NCBI GenBank assembly: GCA_023433445.1
Contig: JAEZCS010000249.1
Location: 1-5,908 of the forward strand
DNA: 5,908 nucleotides
Direction of reading: 5' to 3'
Origin: Pseudomonadota bacterium
GTDB lineage: Bacteria; Pseudomonadota; Alphaproteobacteria; Sphingomonadales; Sphingomonadaceae
A model generated the notes under the pieces. That model had not been told where the DNA came from. It was given only the letters and a program-made list of their open reading frames with translations, and made no database searches. The position numbers were made by a program, and so were the translations under genes. Shown piece by piece: positions 5,358 to 5,908 of the stretch (within the stretch, counting starts at the first letter, position 1; the number at the start of each line of letters is the position of its first letter).

Positions 5358-5720
5358 CTAATTGCCCTGCATAGGCAGCGGCTCGCCCCGCAATTCTGTG
5401 GCAAGATCGGGCCAGTACGACCGCCCCGCCGCGCTGGATGCCGCCTTCTGCAATTCACGATATTGGGCGAGCACGCGAAGCCCCAATTCCGTCAGTACCG
5501 CGCCTTCGGCCGACGTCGCGACGAGCGGTGCGGACCAGCACCGGTTCATCACATCCACCAGCATCCAGCACCGGCGATAGCTCATCTTCAGCTTTCGCCC
5601 GGCGGCCGAAATCGACCCTTCGCTCGCGATCGCGTCGAGCAGGTCGGCCTTGCCCGGCCCCATGGCGATCTCGTCGCCACAATAAAGCTGTATCTTGATC
5701 TTGAGGCCCGGCCCGCTCAT
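5358..5720 (-). CDS. ModE-type single-domain winged-helix transcriptional regulator
   Basis: This is a 120-residue cytosolic DNA-binding protein matching the N-terminal LysR-type winged helix of the molybdate regulator ModE. The diagnostic run is LKIKIQLYCGDEIAMGPGKA (6-25), then DLLDAIASEGSISAAGRKLK (26-45) with the recognition helix MSYRRCWMLVDVMNRCW (46-62), and the wing and last helix LTELGLRVLAQYRELQ (76-91). ModE of E. coli has about 260 residues with two molybdate-binding MOP domains; these are absent, so metal sensing, if any, must work differently. Such ModE_N-only proteins are common in alphaproteobacteria and are often annotated as LysR-family or molybdate regulators. The wing (PLVATSAEGAVLTELG) lacks the glycine-rich stretch I recall in many relatives. 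The ATG at 5720 has AAGG five bases upstream. No mod transporter or molybdenum cofactor gene is visible, so its target is unknown. Confidence 0.88.
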   Translation of the reverse strand: MSGPGLKIKIQLYCGDEIAMGPGKADLLDAIASEGSISAAGRKLKMSYRRCWMLVDVMNRCWSAPLVATSAEGAVLTELGLRVLAQYRELQKAASSAAGRSYWPDLATELRGEPLPMQGN

Positions 5721-5762
5721 CCGCGCCTTATGGCATGGGCACGCCTGCCAGCCAATGCCGCG

Positions 5763-5908
5763 TCAGGGCCGCCGTTCGAGCACCGCGCCGATCATGCTGC
5801 GCCATATGCCCACGTCGCCCGCCTGCGCCATCTGCTCATCGGGTTCGCGCAGGGTGTGGAGGATCGCGTAGGCATCTTCCACATGGTCCTGCCAGCTCGC
5901 ATCCACCG
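5763..5908 (-). CDS. C-terminal part of a small hypothetical protein, cut by the window edge
   Basis: The minus strand is open from the right edge to a TGA at 5765-5763 and encodes 47 visible codons: VDASWQDHVEDAYAILHTLR followed by EPDEQMAQAGDVGIWRSMIG and AVLERRP. The pattern AYAILHTLREPDEQM, an amphipathic helix, then a short turn with W-R-MI, resembles the ends of small uncharacterised alphaproteobacterial proteins I recall, but I cannot name the family. The gene starts outside the window unless the GTG at 5906-5904 is used, which cannot be judged. It runs in the same direction as the ModE-like gene with 42 bp between them, so the two may be co-transcribed. The frame has natural codon bias and the other minus-strand frames here do not look better. 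Confidence 0.6.
   Translation of the reverse strand, partial: VDASWQDHVEDAYAILHTLREPDEQMAQAGDVGIWRSMIGAVLERRP

Noticed and set aside
1..5908. CRISPR arrays, tRNA or rRNA genes, insertion sequence ends, toxin-antitoxin or phage-defence modules
   Set aside because: No regular direct repeats, cloverleaf-like sequence, transposase or defence-protein motifs were seen on either strand.

Overview
The window looks like chromosomal DNA of a sphingomonad-type alphaproteobacterium (Sphingobium/Sphingomonas/Sphingopyxis-like). This is inferred from the high GC content with strong C/G third-position bias, the style of the TrmB and short-chain dehydrogenase sequences, and GC-rich hairpin repeats between genes that I recall as common in this group. 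No RNA gene, insertion sequence, CRISPR array or phage gene is visible.

Layout. At 109-804 (+) is trmB, the tRNA guanine-N7 methyltransferase, followed by a small unrecognised 85-residue gene (871-1128, +). It converges on a minus-strand SLC13-type anion permease (1163-2473/2479), with a compact hairpin between the two stops. A 96-102 bp divergent gap then leads to an unrecognised 294-residue membrane-anchored protein with four cysteines (2576-3460, +). Next is an NAD(P)-dependent short-chain dehydrogenase (3553-, +). Its reading frame carries an internal TAA at 4285-4287, after which the expected C-terminal tail continues in the same frame to 4419. A possible EcfG-type general-stress promoter lies just upstream of it. 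The convergent gap 4420-4602 is packed with inverted repeats: a 10-bp-stem GC hairpin, a weaker inverted repeat and an 83-bp composite palindromic element. On the minus strand follow an unrecognised 182-residue protein (4603-5151), a 206-bp AT-richer gap with two dyads, a single-domain ModE-type winged-helix regulator (5358-5720), and the C-terminal end of another small gene that runs off the right edge (5763-5908).

How the genes relate. Nothing here forms an obvious pathway. It reads as ordinary housekeeping and accessory chromosomal DNA with separate transcription units: tRNA modification, anion transport, a probable stress-related oxidoreductase and a DNA-binding regulator. The ModE-like gene and the truncated gene upstream of it may share an operon (42 bp gap). 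I found no convincing undescribed multi-gene system. The most notable points are the in-frame stop in the dehydrogenase, the repeat-dense convergent junction and the three proteins I cannot assign to a family.
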